Both the position numbers and the translations under genes were made by a program. The notes under the pieces are model-generated. The model worked only from the letters and a program-made list of their open reading frames with translations, was not told where the DNA came from and did not search any database. This document shows, in pieces, positions 1-11,856 of a DNA stretch of 58,310 bases. The stretch is taken from contig NZ_QFDQ01000094.1 of NCBI RefSeq assembly GCF_003270085.1, forward strand, positions 1-58,310. The letters are read 5' to 3'. This stretch comes from Streptomyces triticisoli. GTDB lineage: Bacteria > Actinomycetota > Actinomycetes > Streptomycetales > Streptomycetaceae. Each line of letters starts with the position of its first letter. The first letter of the stretch is position 1.

Positions 1-30
1 CGGGCCGGTTCCGGCGGCGGAACCGGCCCG
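1..30. terminator. Strong hairpin, probable terminator
   Basis: A perfect 12-bp inverted repeat (CGGGCCGGTTCC / GGAACCGGCCCG) encloses a 6-nt loop. It lies 21 bases beyond the stop of the minus-strand HTH gene, where a factor-independent terminator is expected. No U-tract can be seen because the window begins here. It could also serve a converging gene outside the window. Confidence 0.6.
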
Positions 31-51
31 GCCAGGGGAGCGCGGTGGTGG

Positions 52-1802
<1,751 letters not shown>

Positions 1803-1826
1803 CCGGCCGGTCCGGCCCGGGACGTA

Positions 1827-1851
1827 GGCTGGGTGCACAGCGCACCCAGCC
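1827..1851. terminator. Hairpin between fmt and rsmB
   Basis: GGCTGGGTGC and GCACCCAGCC form a perfect 10-bp stem with a 5-nt loop, centred in the 67-bp gap. No U-run follows. It may terminate or attenuate fmt transcripts. A TAGGCT sequence at 1825-1830 overlaps the left arm and could be a -10 for rsmB, so a role as operator is also possible. Confidence 0.45.
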
Positions 1852-1869
1852 ATCCGGAGCACCTTTTTC

Positions 1870-3297
1870 GTGAGCGACACCACCCGTCGGCCCCGCAAAC
1901 CCGCCAAGCCCCACCGCCGGCCCCAGAAGGATCCCGTCCGCATCCTCGCCTTCGAGGCGCTGCGCGCCGTGGACGAGCGGGACGCCTACGCCAACCTCGT
2001 CCTGCCGCCCCTGCTGCGCAAGGCGCGCGAGAAGGAGGGACCCGAGAAGTTCGACGGGCGGGACGCCGCGCTCGCCACCGAGCTGGTGTACGGCACGCTG
2101 CGCCGCCAGGGGACGTACGACGCGATCCTCGCCGCCTGCGTCGACCGGCCGCTGAGGGAGGTCGACCCACCGGTCCTGGACGTGCTGAGCCTCGGCGTCC
2201 ACCAGTTGCTCGGCACCCGCATCCCGAGCCACGCCGCCGTGTCCGCCACCGTCGAGCTCGCGCGGGTCGTGCTCGGCGACGGGCGGGCCAAGTTCGTCAA
2301 CGCCGTGCTGCGCAAGGTCGCGCGCGACGACCTCGACGGCTGGCTGGAGAAGGTCGCCCCGCCCTACGACGAGGACCCCGAGGACCACCTCGCCGTCGTC
2401 CACTCCCACCCCCGCTGGGTAGTCTCCGCCCTGTGGGACTCCCTCGGCGGCGGGCGCGCCGGCATCGAGGACCTGCTGCGGGCCGACAACGAGCGGCCCG
2501 AGGTGACCCTGGTCGCCCGTCCGGGCCGCGCCACCACCGAGGAGCTGTTGCGCGAGGAGGCCGCCGTCCCGGGCCGCTGGTCGCCGTACGCGGTACGGCT
2601 CACCGAGGGCGGCGAACCGGGTGCCGTGGACGCCGTACGGGAGGGCCGGGCCGGCGTGCAGGACGAGGGCAGCCAGCTCGTCGCCCTCGCTCTCGCCCAC
2701 GCACCGCTGTCCGGTCCCGACGAGAAATGGCTCGACGCCTGCGCCGGCCCCGGTGGCAAGGCGGCCCTGCTCGCCGCGCTCGCCGCCGAACGCGGAGCCG
2801 TCCTGCTCGCCTCCGAGAAGCAGCCCCACCGGGCCGGCCTGGTGGCCAGGGCACTCGCGGGCAACCCCGGCCCGTACCAGGTGATCGCCGCCGACGGCAC
2901 CCGCCCGCCGTGGCGCCCCGGCAGTTTCGACCGCGTCCTCGTCGACGTCCCCTGCACCGGCCTCGGCGCCCTGCGCCGCCGCCCCGAAGCCCGCTGGCGG
3001 CGCCGCCCGGAGGACCTGGACGGCTTCGCCCCGCTCCAGCGCGGCCTGCTGGGCACGGCTCTCGAGTCCGTCCGCGTCGGCGGTGTCGTCGGCTACGCCA
3101 CCTGCTCGCCCCACCTCGCCGAGACCCGCGCGGTCGTCGCCGACGTGCTCAAGCAGTTCCCCGAGGCCGGCCTGATCGACGCCCGCCCCCTCCTGCCGGG
3201 CGTCCCGGCCCTCGGCGACGGCCCCGACGTACAGCTGTGGCCGCACCTGCACGGGACCGACGCGATGTACCTGGCCCTCATCCGCCGCACCGGCTGA
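1870..3297 (+). CDS. rsmB: 16S rRNA m5C967 methyltransferase RsmB
   Basis: This 475-aa SAM-dependent enzyme methylates a cytosine of 16S rRNA. A basic N-terminal tail is followed by a NusB-like RNA-binding domain (about residues 18-150) and a Nol1/Nop2/Sun methyltransferase domain. SAM motif I is near residues 289-300 ([16 protein letters not shown]). The two functional cysteines are visible in DVPCTG (about 361) and YATCSP (about 412). The GTG start at 1870 follows GGAG at 1856-1859. It sits between fmt and rpe, which is typical Streptomyces order. All catalytic residues are present. Confidence 0.95.
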   Translation: MSDTTRRPRKPAKPHRRPQKDPVRILAFEALRAVDERDAYANLVLPPLLRKAREKEGPEKFDGRDAALATELVYGTLRRQGTYDAILAACVDRPLREVDPPVLDVLSLGVHQLLGTRIPSHAAVSATVELARVVLGDGRAKFVNAVLRKVARDDLDGWLEKVAPPYDEDPEDHLAVVHSHPRWVVSALWDSLGGGRAGIEDLLRADNERPEVTLVARPGRATTEELLREEAAVPGRWSPYAVRLTEGGEPGAVDAVREGRAGVQDEGSQLVALALAHAPLSGPDEKWLDACAGPGGKAALLAALAAERGAVLLASEKQPHRAGLVARALAGNPGPYQVIAADGTRPPWRPGSFDRVLVDVPCTGLGALRRRPEARWRRRPEDLDGFAPLQRGLLGTALESVRVGGVVGYATCSPHLAETRAVVADVLKQFPEAGLIDARPLLPGVPALGDGPDVQLWPHLHGTDAMYLALIRRTG

Positions 3298-3364
3298 GAC
3301 CGCGCCCGCGGATTCGGCCGGGGACCGCGCGAACAACCGGGCCCGGGCATGGCACGCTTGGGTC

Positions 3365-4051
3365 ATGGCCGTGCAGATCAACCCCAGCATCCTGTCCGCC
3401 GACTTCGCCCGTCTCGCCGAGGAGGCGAAGGCGGTCGAAGGGGCCGACTGGCTCCACGTCGACGTGATGGACAACCACTTCGTCCCGAACCTGACGCTCG
3501 GCGTCCCGGTCGTGGAGTCGCTGGCCCGGGCGACGGACACCCCGCTGGACTGCCATCTGATGATCGAGCAGGCCGACCGGTGGGCGCCGCAGTACGTCGA
3601 AGCGGGTGCCTCCTCCGTGACCTTCCACGTGGAGGCGGCCGCCGCCCCCGTCCGGCTGGCCCGCGAGATCCGCGCCAAGGGCGCCCGGGCCTCGATGGCC
3701 CTCAAGCCCGCCACCCCCATCGAGCCGTACGAGGACCTGCTCCCCGAGCTCGACATGCTCCTGATCATGACGGTGGAGCCGGGCTTCGGCGGGCAGGCGT
3801 TCCTCGACATCATGCTGCCCAAGATCCGTCGCACCAGGGAGTTGATCGACAAGCACGGCCTGCAGCTGTGGCTCCAGGTCGACGGCGGGGTGTCGGCCTC
3901 CACGATCGAGCGGTGCGCGGACGCCGGCGCCGACGTCTTCGTGGCCGGCTCGGCGGTCTACGGGGCGAAGGACCCGGCCGAGGCGGTACGTGCACTGCGC
4001 ACCCAGGCGGAGACGGCGACCGCGAAGGCGTCCTGGGCGTGCGGCCACTGA
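3365..4051 (+). CDS. rpe: Ribulose-phosphate 3-epimerase
   Basis: The 228-aa TIM-barrel enzyme interconverts ribulose 5-phosphate and xylulose 5-phosphate in the pentose phosphate pathway. Family signatures are present in order: [10 protein letters not shown] (residues 5-14), [14 protein letters not shown] with the active-site Asp/His, [16 protein letters not shown] near the phosphate site, and DGGVS with the second catalytic Asp. The start at 3365 is 67 bp after rsmB. No good Shine-Dalgarno sequence is seen, and TTGGGT lies just upstream of the ATG, so the mRNA may have a very short leader. Confidence 0.96.
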   Translation: MAVQINPSILSADFARLAEEAKAVEGADWLHVDVMDNHFVPNLTLGVPVVESLARATDTPLDCHLMIEQADRWAPQYVEAGASSVTFHVEAAAAPVRLAREIRAKGARASMALKPATPIEPYEDLLPELDMLLIMTVEPGFGGQAFLDIMLPKIRRTRELIDKHGLQLWLQVDGGVSASTIERCADAGADVFVAGSAVYGAKDPAEAVRALRTQAETATAKASWACGH

Positions 4052-4153
4052 GCAACGGGTATGTGAACGGCTCCCATCAGGGCTGATCAAGCGCGCCGGA
4101 TCTGCAAGGATGAACGGTGAGTCCAGAGTGTGAACAGCAGTGAGGAGAGCACC

Positions 4154-5173
4154 GTGTCGGGTATGTCAGCGGGCCGGTCAGCAGTGCGGATGGGACCCGC
4201 TGAGCTGGTGCAGGCGGCGGCCATGGCCCGCCGTTTCTACCTCGAGGGCAAATCCAAGATCCAGATCGCCGAGGAGTTCGGCGTCAGCCGCTTCAAGGTG
4301 GCCCGGGTCCTGGAGACCGCTCTCGAACGGGATCTCGTACGCATCGAGATCCGGGTGCCGGCCGAACTGGACGCCGAGCGCTCCGACGCGCTCCGCGCCC
4401 GCTACGGCCTCAGGCACGCCGTCGTCGTCGAGTCCCCGGCCGACGCGGAGGAGACACCCGATCCGGAGAACCTCGGTGAGGTGGCTGCCGACCTGCTCGG
4501 CGAACTCGTCAACGAGGGGGACATCCTCGGCCTGGCCTGGGGCCGGTCCACCATCCACATGGCCGCGGCCCTGAACCGGCTGCCCCCGTGCACGGTGGTG
4601 CAACTGACGGGCGTGTACGACGCCGGGACCTCCGAGCGCGGCTCGGTGGAGGCCGTGCGCCGCGCCGCCCAGGTCTCGGGCGGCGACGCCCACCCCATCT
4701 ACGCGCCGATGCTGCTGCCGGACGCGGCCACCGCGGCGGCGCTGCGCAACCAGACCGGGATCGCCCGCGCGTTCGAGTACTTCGACAAGGTCACCGTGGC
4801 CTGCGTGTCCATCGGCTCCTGGGAGCCGGGCATCTCCACGGTGCACGACATGCTCAGCGACGAGGAGCGCGCCCACTACGCCTCGCTCGGCGTCGCCGCC
4901 GAGATGGCCGCGCACCTCTTCGACACCGAGGGCCGCCGGATCGGACGGGACCTGGGGGAGCGGTGCATCACGGTCAAGGCCGACCAGCTGCGCCGTGTCC
5001 CCGAGGTCGTCGCGATCGCGGGCGGGCAGCGCAAGGCGGCGGCGATCGACGCGGTACTGCGCTCCGGCCTGGTCACCAGCCTGGTGACGGACACCTCGGC
5101 CGCGGACTACCTGATGACGGCGGGACCCGCCCCGGGGCCCGCCCTCGACCGGACGGACCCGGACGGCGCCTGA
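4154..5173 (+). CDS. SorC/DeoR-type transcriptional regulator
   Basis: The 339-aa protein has an N-terminal helix-turn-helix (about residues 22-60, KIQIAEEFGVSRFKVARVL) and a long C-terminal sugar-phosphate-binding domain (about 75-330) of the SorC family, with LAWGRST and VACVSIGSW-type segments. Such proteins sense phosphorylated sugars. GTG at 4154 is preferred because GAGGAG lies at 4144-4149; an in-frame GTG at 4130 would add 8 residues. The gene follows rpe, so a pentose-phosphate ligand is an attractive but unproven idea. It may be transcribed separately from rpe, since 102 bp separate them. Confidence 0.85.
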   Translation: MSGMSAGRSAVRMGPAELVQAAAMARRFYLEGKSKIQIAEEFGVSRFKVARVLETALERDLVRIEIRVPAELDAERSDALRARYGLRHAVVVESPADAEETPDPENLGEVAADLLGELVNEGDILGLAWGRSTIHMAAALNRLPPCTVVQLTGVYDAGTSERGSVEAVRRAAQVSGGDAHPIYAPMLLPDAATAAALRNQTGIARAFEYFDKVTVACVSIGSWEPGISTVHDMLSDEERAHYASLGVAAEMAAHLFDTEGRRIGRDLGERCITVKADQLRRVPEVVAIAGGQRKAAAIDAVLRSGLVTSLVTDTSAADYLMTAGPAPGPALDRTDPDGA

Positions 5174-5210
5174 CGCGCCCGCGTGGGACGGCCGTGGGAG
5201 CATCGGCGTC

Positions 5211-5612
5211 ATGCTTCTGCGGTTCGTCCCCCGTGTGCTCGCGGGGCTCCTCGTCGCCCTCGCCGTCCTCCTGACCGGCTGCTCGCCCTCCGGGACGACG
5301 GCCTCCGGTTCCTCCGGCCCGTCGTGGGCCCACGGCATGGCCACCGTCAGCGCGTCCCGGCTGCCGGCCGAGGCCCGGCACACCCTGGACCTCATCGACC
5401 GGGGCGGCCCCTTCCCGTACCGGCAGGACGGCACCGTCTTCGGGAACTTCGAGAAACGGCTGCCCGAGGAGGCGCGCGGCTATTACCACGAGTACACGGT
5501 CAGGACACCGGGTGCGCGGGACCGCGGGGCCCGGCGCATCGTCACCGGACAGGGCGGCGAGACGTACTACACCGACGACCACTACAACTCCTTCAAGGCG
5601 GTGCTGAGATGA
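5211..5612 (+). CDS. RNase Sa-like secreted/lipoprotein ribonuclease
   Basis: This 133-aa protein begins with a hydrophobic signal segment and a lipobox (LTGC, Cys24), so export and lipid anchoring are likely. The rest matches guanyl-specific RNase Sa of Streptomyces: GPFPYRQDG, GYYHEYTV and YYTDDHYNSF. The catalytic set is preserved by spacing: Glu94, Arg105, Arg109 and His124 correspond to Glu54, Arg65, Arg69 and His85 of RNase Sa. The C-terminal cysteine that forms the RNase Sa disulphide is missing. Its stop overlaps the ATG of the barstar gene (ATGA), so toxin and inhibitor are translationally coupled. Confidence 0.9.
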   Translation: MLLRFVPRVLAGLLVALAVLLTGCSPSGTTASGSSGPSWAHGMATVSASRLPAEARHTLDLIDRGGPFPYRQDGTVFGNFEKRLPEEARGYYHEYTVRTPGARDRGARRIVTGQGGETYYTDDHYNSFKAVLR

Positions 5613-5935
5613 CCGACGGCCACGTGGACCGGCACACGGTCGCGCTGGACCTCGACGGCGTGACCGACAAGGCGGGCCTGATGGACCGGTGCGCGGCCGC
5701 GCTCGGTCTGCCCGACTGGTTCGGCCGCAACTGGGACGCGCTCGCCGACAGCCTCGCCGATCCCGCGGTGTGGCCCGGGGAGGCCGCGGACACGGGACTG
5801 CTGCTCGTCGTACGGGGCTGGCAGGCCTACGCGCTCGCGCGGCCCGAGGAGTGGCGTACCGCCCGTGAGGTGTTCGCCGAGGCCGAGGAGCGCACGCCGG
5901 AGCTCTCCGTGCTGGTCGAGCCCGTGGCGCCCTGA
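5609..5935 (+). CDS. Barstar-family ribonuclease inhibitor
   Basis: The 108-aa acidic cytoplasmic protein has the barstar fold signature: a beta strand HTVALDLDGV, the loop-helix PDWFGRNWDALADSL (about residues 33-47) that plugs the RNase active site, and a C-terminal LSVLVEP strand. It starts inside the end of the RNase gene. It presumably protects the producer from any RNase that folds before export. The pairing and overlap make the assignment strong although the partner-binding residues were not tested. Confidence 0.9.
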   Translation: MTDGHVDRHTVALDLDGVTDKAGLMDRCAAALGLPDWFGRNWDALADSLADPAVWPGEAADTGLLLVVRGWQAYALARPEEWRTAREVFAEAEERTPELSVLVEPVAP

Positions 5936-7549
<1,614 letters not shown>

Positions 7550-7561
7550 GCCGCCGCAGGT

Positions 7562-7591
7562 CTCCGCTGCCCCGGTGACGGGGCAGCGGAG
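7562..7591 (+). terminator. Terminator after guaB1
   Basis: CTCCGCTGCCCCG and its exact complement form a 13-bp stem with a 4-nt loop (GTGA), 12 bases past the guaB1 stop. A U-tract is absent, as is usual in Streptomyces. Confidence 0.75.
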
Positions 7592-7797
7592 GCGGCCGTA
7601 CGCGTCCGGGCGGCCCCATGGCGCATGCCACAGCCGTCTCACGCAACGGTCACACACCTGGGTGGTCTTCGGGGTCCGGACGGCCGTCGGGCTCGTGTTC
7701 TACTTCCTGTACGGCTTCCGCCGTTCCCGTCTCGCGGCTCCTCGGAGCCTCGCGACGGCAGCGAACCGACCCGGCTCGAAGAAGTGACCGACATCCC

Positions 7798-8250
7798 GTG
7801 CTGAACGATCTCGACGAACGCATCGTGCACGCCCTCGCCGAGGACGCCCGCCGCTCCTACGCGGACATCGGGCAGCTGGTCGGCCTGTCCGCGCCCGCCG
7901 TCAAGCGGCGCGTGGACCGGCTGCGGGCGACCGGGGCCATCACCGGCTTCACCGTCCGGGTCGACCCGGCGGCGCTCGGCTGGGAGACGGAGGGGTTCGT
8001 GGAGATCTACTGCCGCAGCAACACCTCGCCGGAGACCATCCAGCGCGGTCTGGAGCGCTACCAGGAGGTCGTGTCCGCCTCCACCGTCACCGGGGAGGCG
8101 GACGCGATCGCCCAGGTCTTCGCCGCCGACATGCGGCACTTCGAGCGGGTCCTGGAGCGGATCGCCGGCGAGCCGTTCGTGGAACGGACCAAGTCCGTCC
8201 TGGTCCTCTCCCCGCTGCTGCGCCGATTCTCCTCCGGCGCGCCCAGCTGA
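7798..8250 (+). CDS. Lrp/AsnC-family transcriptional regulator
   Basis: The 150-aa protein starts with the AsnC-type helix-turn-helix (LDERIVHALAEDARRSYADIGQLVGLSAPAVKRRVDRL, split here over residues 4-41 in two helices) followed by a RAM/AsnC effector-binding domain (about 65-145). The family binds amino acids and forms octamers. GTG at 7798 gives the standard N-terminus; only GAAG at about 7780 is near, so initiation signals are weak. The 248-bp gap from guaB1 contains only the terminator. No partner gene is obvious. Confidence 0.88.
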   Translation: MLNDLDERIVHALAEDARRSYADIGQLVGLSAPAVKRRVDRLRATGAITGFTVRVDPAALGWETEGFVEIYCRSNTSPETIQRGLERYQEVVSASTVTGEADAIAQVFAADMRHFERVLERIAGEPFVERTKSVLVLSPLLRRFSSGAPS

Positions 8251-8256
8251 ACCGCC

Positions 8257-8450
8257 TCACCCCGCCGTCGGGGAGCAGTCGATCGCCGACAGCGGCTGCC
8301 GCATCCCGATCACGTGCCCGCCCGTGCCGCTCACCGGCCGCCGGTAGCGGTGCCGTCCGGTGAGCGCCGGCTTCCGCCCCGGGGCCGCCGAGGCCACCCG
8401 GAAGCCGGAGACCGTCTCGCGAACGGACTTGCCCTGCCCGGGAGTTACCC
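8257..8450 (-). pseudogene. Coding-like remnant, unknown
   Basis: Reading the minus strand up to the stop at 8257-8259 gives about 60 codons with nearly all G/C at third positions and mixed second positions, the pattern of real Streptomyces genes. The peptide ends RYRRPVSGTGGHVIGMRQPL and then SAIDCSPTAG. No ATG or GTG with a ribosome site begins this stretch, and composition loses the coding pattern above about 8450. It looks like the C-terminal end of a lost gene. I cannot name the family. Confidence 0.35.
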
Positions 8451-8460
8451 AGGGTAATGA

Positions 8461-8490
8461 TTGCGGCCCCGGCACGTGATCGCGTAGGGT
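8461..8490 (+). promoter_or_regulatory. Housekeeping-type promoter for sensor kinase operon
   Basis: TTGCGG (8461-8466) and TAGGGT (8485-8490) are separated by 18 bp, matching the HrdB consensus used in Streptomyces. It would give a leader of about 90 nt for the kinase gene at 8589. Confidence 0.5.
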
Positions 8491-8588
8491 CTCCGGCACT
8501 CGACTACCCGGCGGTAACACCGGGCGGCACAGGCGGCGGACACCGCCCGCCGCCTGCCGTGCGACCGTCCCGCCGCCCTGGGGAGCCC

Positions 8589-10865
8589 ATGCGCTGGTCC
8601 ATCGGCCGTCCCACCACGGTCCGCGCCCGGATCGTGGCGCTCGCGCTCGCCCCGGTGGTCGCGCTGATGGCGCTGTGGAGTTTCGCCATGGTGTCGGTCA
8701 CCGGCGACCTGCGCGCGCTGATCCGGCTCCAGGGCGTGTACGAGGACTTCGGCACCCCCGTGGACACGGCGATCGGACAGATCCAGATCGAACGACGGCT
8801 TGCCGCCACCTACTTGGGCGGCAGCCCGCGCACGGGAGACGCCGTCGCCCTGCTCCGGCAGCAGCGGCGCACGGACCGGGCCGTGACGGCGATGCGCGAC
8901 GCGATCCGCGACGGCGACCGCGGCAGGCTCACCGCCCGGCAGCGGCAGGTCCTCGACAGCGTGCTGACCGCCACCGACAAGCTGGAGGACCTGCGCGAAC
9001 GCGTACTGGCCCGGCGCCTTACCTGGGACCGGGCGGTGACCGAGTACGGCACCCTGGTCGAGCCCGGCTTCTGGGTCCAGTCCTCGCTCACCGCCCTGCA
9101 GGCCGGACAGCTCGCGCGGGAGGCCCAGGTCGTCGTCGAACTGGTGCGGGTCAGGGAGTTCGTCTCCCGCGAGGACGCGCTCGTCGCCGGGACGCGGGCC
9201 GCGGGCACCCTGACCGACGCGCAGTACGGCATGCTGACCGCCACCATCGAGGACCGCCGGGTCTTCGAGCGGACGTACGTGCCCGCGCTGCCCGGCGACT
9301 CACGGGCCCTGTTCGAGGAGTTCCAGCGCGGGGACGTGCACCAGGCGCTCACCCGGGGCGAGGACGCCCTGCTGCGGGCCGGAGCGTCGGGCGCGGGCCG
9401 GGCCGTCGCGGCCGACTCCTGGCGCACCACCACGGACCGGGCCGTCAAGCGCTACATGGAGCTGTGCACCACGTCGGCCGAGAACGCCGCCGCGCGCGGG
9501 CGCGCGTTCGCCTACCAGGAGCTGACCCGGGCCGCCGTGGTCGGCGTGCTCGGACTCGCCGCCGTAGGACTGTCCCTGTGGCTCGCGGTGCGCGGTGCCC
9601 GGCGGATCTCGCGCCGCCTGGAGAGGCTGCGGGACGCCGCCGACCTGCTGACCACCAGCCAACTGCCCGACGTGATGGCCCGGTTGAGCGCGGGCGAGGA
9701 GGTGGATGCGGCCGCCGAGGCACCGCCGCTCGTCGGCATCGAGTCACGGCCCGACGAGATCGGCCAGGTCGCCCGCTCCTTCAACGCCGCCCGGCTCGCC
9801 GCGATCGAGGCCGCCGTCAAGCAGGCCGGCCTGCGCCGCGGCCTGTTCGCCGTACTGCTCAACATCGCGCGCCGCAACCAGGCGCTGGTGCACCGCCAGC
9901 TCAAACTCGTCGACACCCTGGAGCGGCGCACCGACGACCCGGACGTCCTCGCGGAGCTGTTCCGGATCGACCACCTGACCACTCGTATGCGGCGCCACGC
10001 GGAGAGCCTGATCATCCTCTCCGGCGCCGCCCCCGGCCGCAGATGGCGCCGGCCCGTGCCGGTCGCCGACGTGGTCTCCTCCGCGGTGAGCGAGATCGAG
10101 GACTACACGCGCGTGGAGATCCCGCCGATGCCCCGGACGGGCGTCACCGCGGACGCCGTCGCCGACGTCGTGCACCTGATCGCCGAACTCCTGGAGAACG
10201 CCACGGTGTTCTCGCCGCCGCACACCCGGGTCACCCTGCGCACCGGCCGGGCGCCCGGCGGATTCGTGCTGGAGATCGACGACCGGGGCCTCGGCCTGGA
10301 CGCCGACCAGCTTCAGGACGCCCACCTCACCCTCACCCGCCCCGACGACTTCGACCCCACCCGGCACGAACGGCTCGGCCTGTACGTCGTGGGCCGGCTC
10401 GCCGCCCGGCACGGCATCCGGGTCACCCTCACCCGCTCTCCGTACGGCGGTACGACGGCCGTGGTCCTCCTGCCGCAGACGGTGCTGGCCGACGTGGATC
10501 CGGAGCCCGGGCCGCCCGCGCGGGCACAGCCCGCCGACCAGGCCCGTACGGCACCGGTGCGGCCCCTGCCCTCCCGGAAGGCAGCGGCCGTGGCCACGCT
10601 CGAGGAGGGCACACTCCGGCCGGACGGCCCCGCCGACCGGGCCGCGCTGCCCACCCGCGTCCGCCAGAAATCCCTCGCGCCCGAGCTGCGCACCGAGGCC
10701 CACGCGGCCGGCGAGCCCGCCGACCGCGAGATCAGTGCCGAGGAGATGCGGGCCGTCTTCGGCGCCTTCCAGCGCGGGCTCGACCGCGGACGCAGGGGCC
10801 TTCCCACGGACACCGCCCCCACCCAGCACACCGAGGAAGAGACGGACGCCGACCATGCACCGTGA
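8589..10865 (+). CDS. cvnA: Conservon-type nitrate/nitrite-sensor histidine kinase
   Basis: This 758-aa membrane sensor has a transmembrane helix at about residues 15-36, an extracytoplasmic NIT-type helical sensor domain (about 40-310), a second transmembrane helix near 315-337, a HAMP-like linker, a degenerate dimerisation region (NQALVHRQLKLVDTLERR) and a HATPase domain with N-box ELLENATVFSPP near 532-543 and G-boxes DRGLGLD and GLYVVGRLA. The C-terminal 120 residues are low complexity. GGGAG precedes the ATG at 8589. It overlaps the roadblock gene by 11 bp. In conservons these proteins form a membrane complex resembling G-protein-coupled signalling. Confidence 0.9.
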   Translation: MRWSIGRPTTVRARIVALALAPVVALMALWSFAMVSVTGDLRALIRLQGVYEDFGTPVDTAIGQIQIERRLAATYLGGSPRTGDAVALLRQQRRTDRAVTAMRDAIRDGDRGRLTARQRQVLDSVLTATDKLEDLRERVLARRLTWDRAVTEYGTLVEPGFWVQSSLTALQAGQLAREAQVVVELVRVREFVSREDALVAGTRAAGTLTDAQYGMLTATIEDRRVFERTYVPALPGDSRALFEEFQRGDVHQALTRGEDALLRAGASGAGRAVAADSWRTTTDRAVKRYMELCTTSAENAAARGRAFAYQELTRAAVVGVLGLAAVGLSLWLAVRGARRISRRLERLRDAADLLTTSQLPDVMARLSAGEEVDAAAEAPPLVGIESRPDEIGQVARSFNAARLAAIEAAVKQAGLRRGLFAVLLNIARRNQALVHRQLKLVDTLERRTDDPDVLAELFRIDHLTTRMRRHAESLIILSGAAPGRRWRRPVPVADVVSSAVSEIEDYTRVEIPPMPRTGVTADAVADVVHLIAELLENATVFSPPHTRVTLRTGRAPGGFVLEIDDRGLGLDADQLQDAHLTLTRPDDFDPTRHERLGLYVVGRLAARHGIRVTLTRSPYGGTTAVVLLPQTVLADVDPEPGPPARAQPADQARTAPVRPLPSRKAAAVATLEEGTLRPDGPADRAALPTRVRQKSLAPELRTEAHAAGEPADREISAEEMRAVFGAFQRGLDRGRRGLPTDTAPTQHTEEETDADHAP

Positions 10866-11304
10866 CGAGAACCCGCCGGCCTCCGCCGAGACTCCCCAGC
10901 CGCCCGGCACCGACCTCGGCTGGCTCCTCGACGACCTGGTGGCCAGGACCGACCACGTACGACAGGCCGTGCTGCTGACCGCGGACGGCCTCCCGCTGAG
11001 CTGCTCGGAGGGCATGCGCCGGCGGGACATCGAGCACCTCGCCGCGGTCTCCTCCGGCTTCCACGGCCTGGCCCGCTCGGCGGGGGAGCGGTTCGCGGCC
11101 GGCGAGGTGCGGCAGACCATGGTGATGCTCGACGACGCCTACCTCTTCGTCACCCCGGCGGGCAACGGCAGCCGCCTGGCCGTGCTCAGCGACGCGCAGA
11201 CCGACGTCGGGCAGCTGGCCCACGAGATGGCCCTGCTGGTGCGCCGCGTCGGCCGCCACATGGACGCCGCCGCACGCTCGGCCGCGGACTCCGGCGAACC
11301 CTGA
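10855..11304 (+). CDS. cvnB: Roadblock/LC7-domain protein (CvnB type)
   Basis: The 149-aa protein carries a roadblock/LC7 fold (about residues 20-135: LGWLLDDLVARTDHVRQAVL, LTADGLPL, TMVMLDDAYLFV), the family of MglB-like GTPase-activating partners. It is cytoplasmic. The ATG at 10855 lies inside the kinase gene and DUF742 follows after 7 bp, so the three genes are one operon. In complete conservons it works with a small GTPase (CvnD), but that gene is not present here. Confidence 0.92.
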   Translation: MHRDENPPASAETPQPPGTDLGWLLDDLVARTDHVRQAVLLTADGLPLSCSEGMRRRDIEHLAAVSSGFHGLARSAGERFAAGEVRQTMVMLDDAYLFVTPAGNGSRLAVLSDAQTDVGQLAHEMALLVRRVGRHMDAAARSAADSGEP

Positions 11305-11311
11305 CGCGGCC

Positions 11312-11692
11312 GTGAGCGACGACCACTGGTACGAGGACGAGACCGGGGCCATGGTGCGCCCCTACACCGTCACGCGGGGCCGCACCCGCCCCTCGGACCG
11401 GCACACCATCGACCTGATGTCCCAGGTCACCGTCGTGCACCCGGACGGAGGCGGGCCGGGTGTCGACCACGCGCGCGCGTGCCTGCTCGACCTCCTGCGC
11501 CACGGCCCGCGGCCCGTCGCGGAACTGGCCGCCGACGCCGACCTGCCGCTGACCGTCGTCCGCGTGCTGCTCGGCGACCTCGCCGAGGCCGGCCTCGTCC
11601 GCATCGACGCGCCCCGGCGGATCCTGCCGCACGACCCGTCGACCGACCCCGAGCTGCTCCAGGAGATCGTGGAACGCCTGCGGGAACTGTGA
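11312..11692 (+). CDS. cvnC: DUF742 protein (CvnC type)
   Basis: The 126-aa protein fits DUF742: MVRPYTVTRGRTRP near residue 12, a winged-helix-like segment LLDLLRHGPRPVAELAADADLPLTVVRVLLGDLAEAGLV (about 55-93, given as two helices and a wing), and a C-terminal helix LQEIVERLREL. The GTG at 11312 is 7 bp behind the roadblock gene. It is the last recognisable conservon member; the next plus-strand gene is an unrelated amidohydrolase. It possibly links the complex to DNA or to the GTPase. Confidence 0.9.
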   Translation: MSDDHWYEDETGAMVRPYTVTRGRTRPSDRHTIDLMSQVTVVHPDGGGPGVDHARACLLDLLRHGPRPVAELAADADLPLTVVRVLLGDLAEAGLVRIDAPRRILPHDPSTDPELLQEIVERLREL

Positions 11693-11784
11693 CCCCGAAG
11701 GCGCCGTACAGGGCCGCGCAACGAATCGCCGCACATTCCCGATCGCACGCAATGATCCGCTCACCGGTGCGCAACGGCTCCGGC

Positions 11785-11814
11785 TTGTCCGCCCGCGTCC
11801 GCCGACCGTACGGT
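11785..11814 (+). promoter_or_regulatory. Promoter for nitrilase-amine oxidase pair
   Basis: TTGTCC (11785-11790), an 18-bp spacer and TACGGT (11809-11814) form a housekeeping-like promoter about 40 bp ahead of the nitrilase start. It separates this pair from the conservon operon. Confidence 0.5.
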
Positions 11815-11856
11815 CTAGTCAACCCCCCGAAACCCCCGTACCGGTGAGGATCGTCC

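Noticed and set aside
7640..7790. Short hydrophobic ORF between guaB1 and the AsnC gene
   Set aside because: No start signal and only about 40 suggestive residues; codon bias is not convincing.
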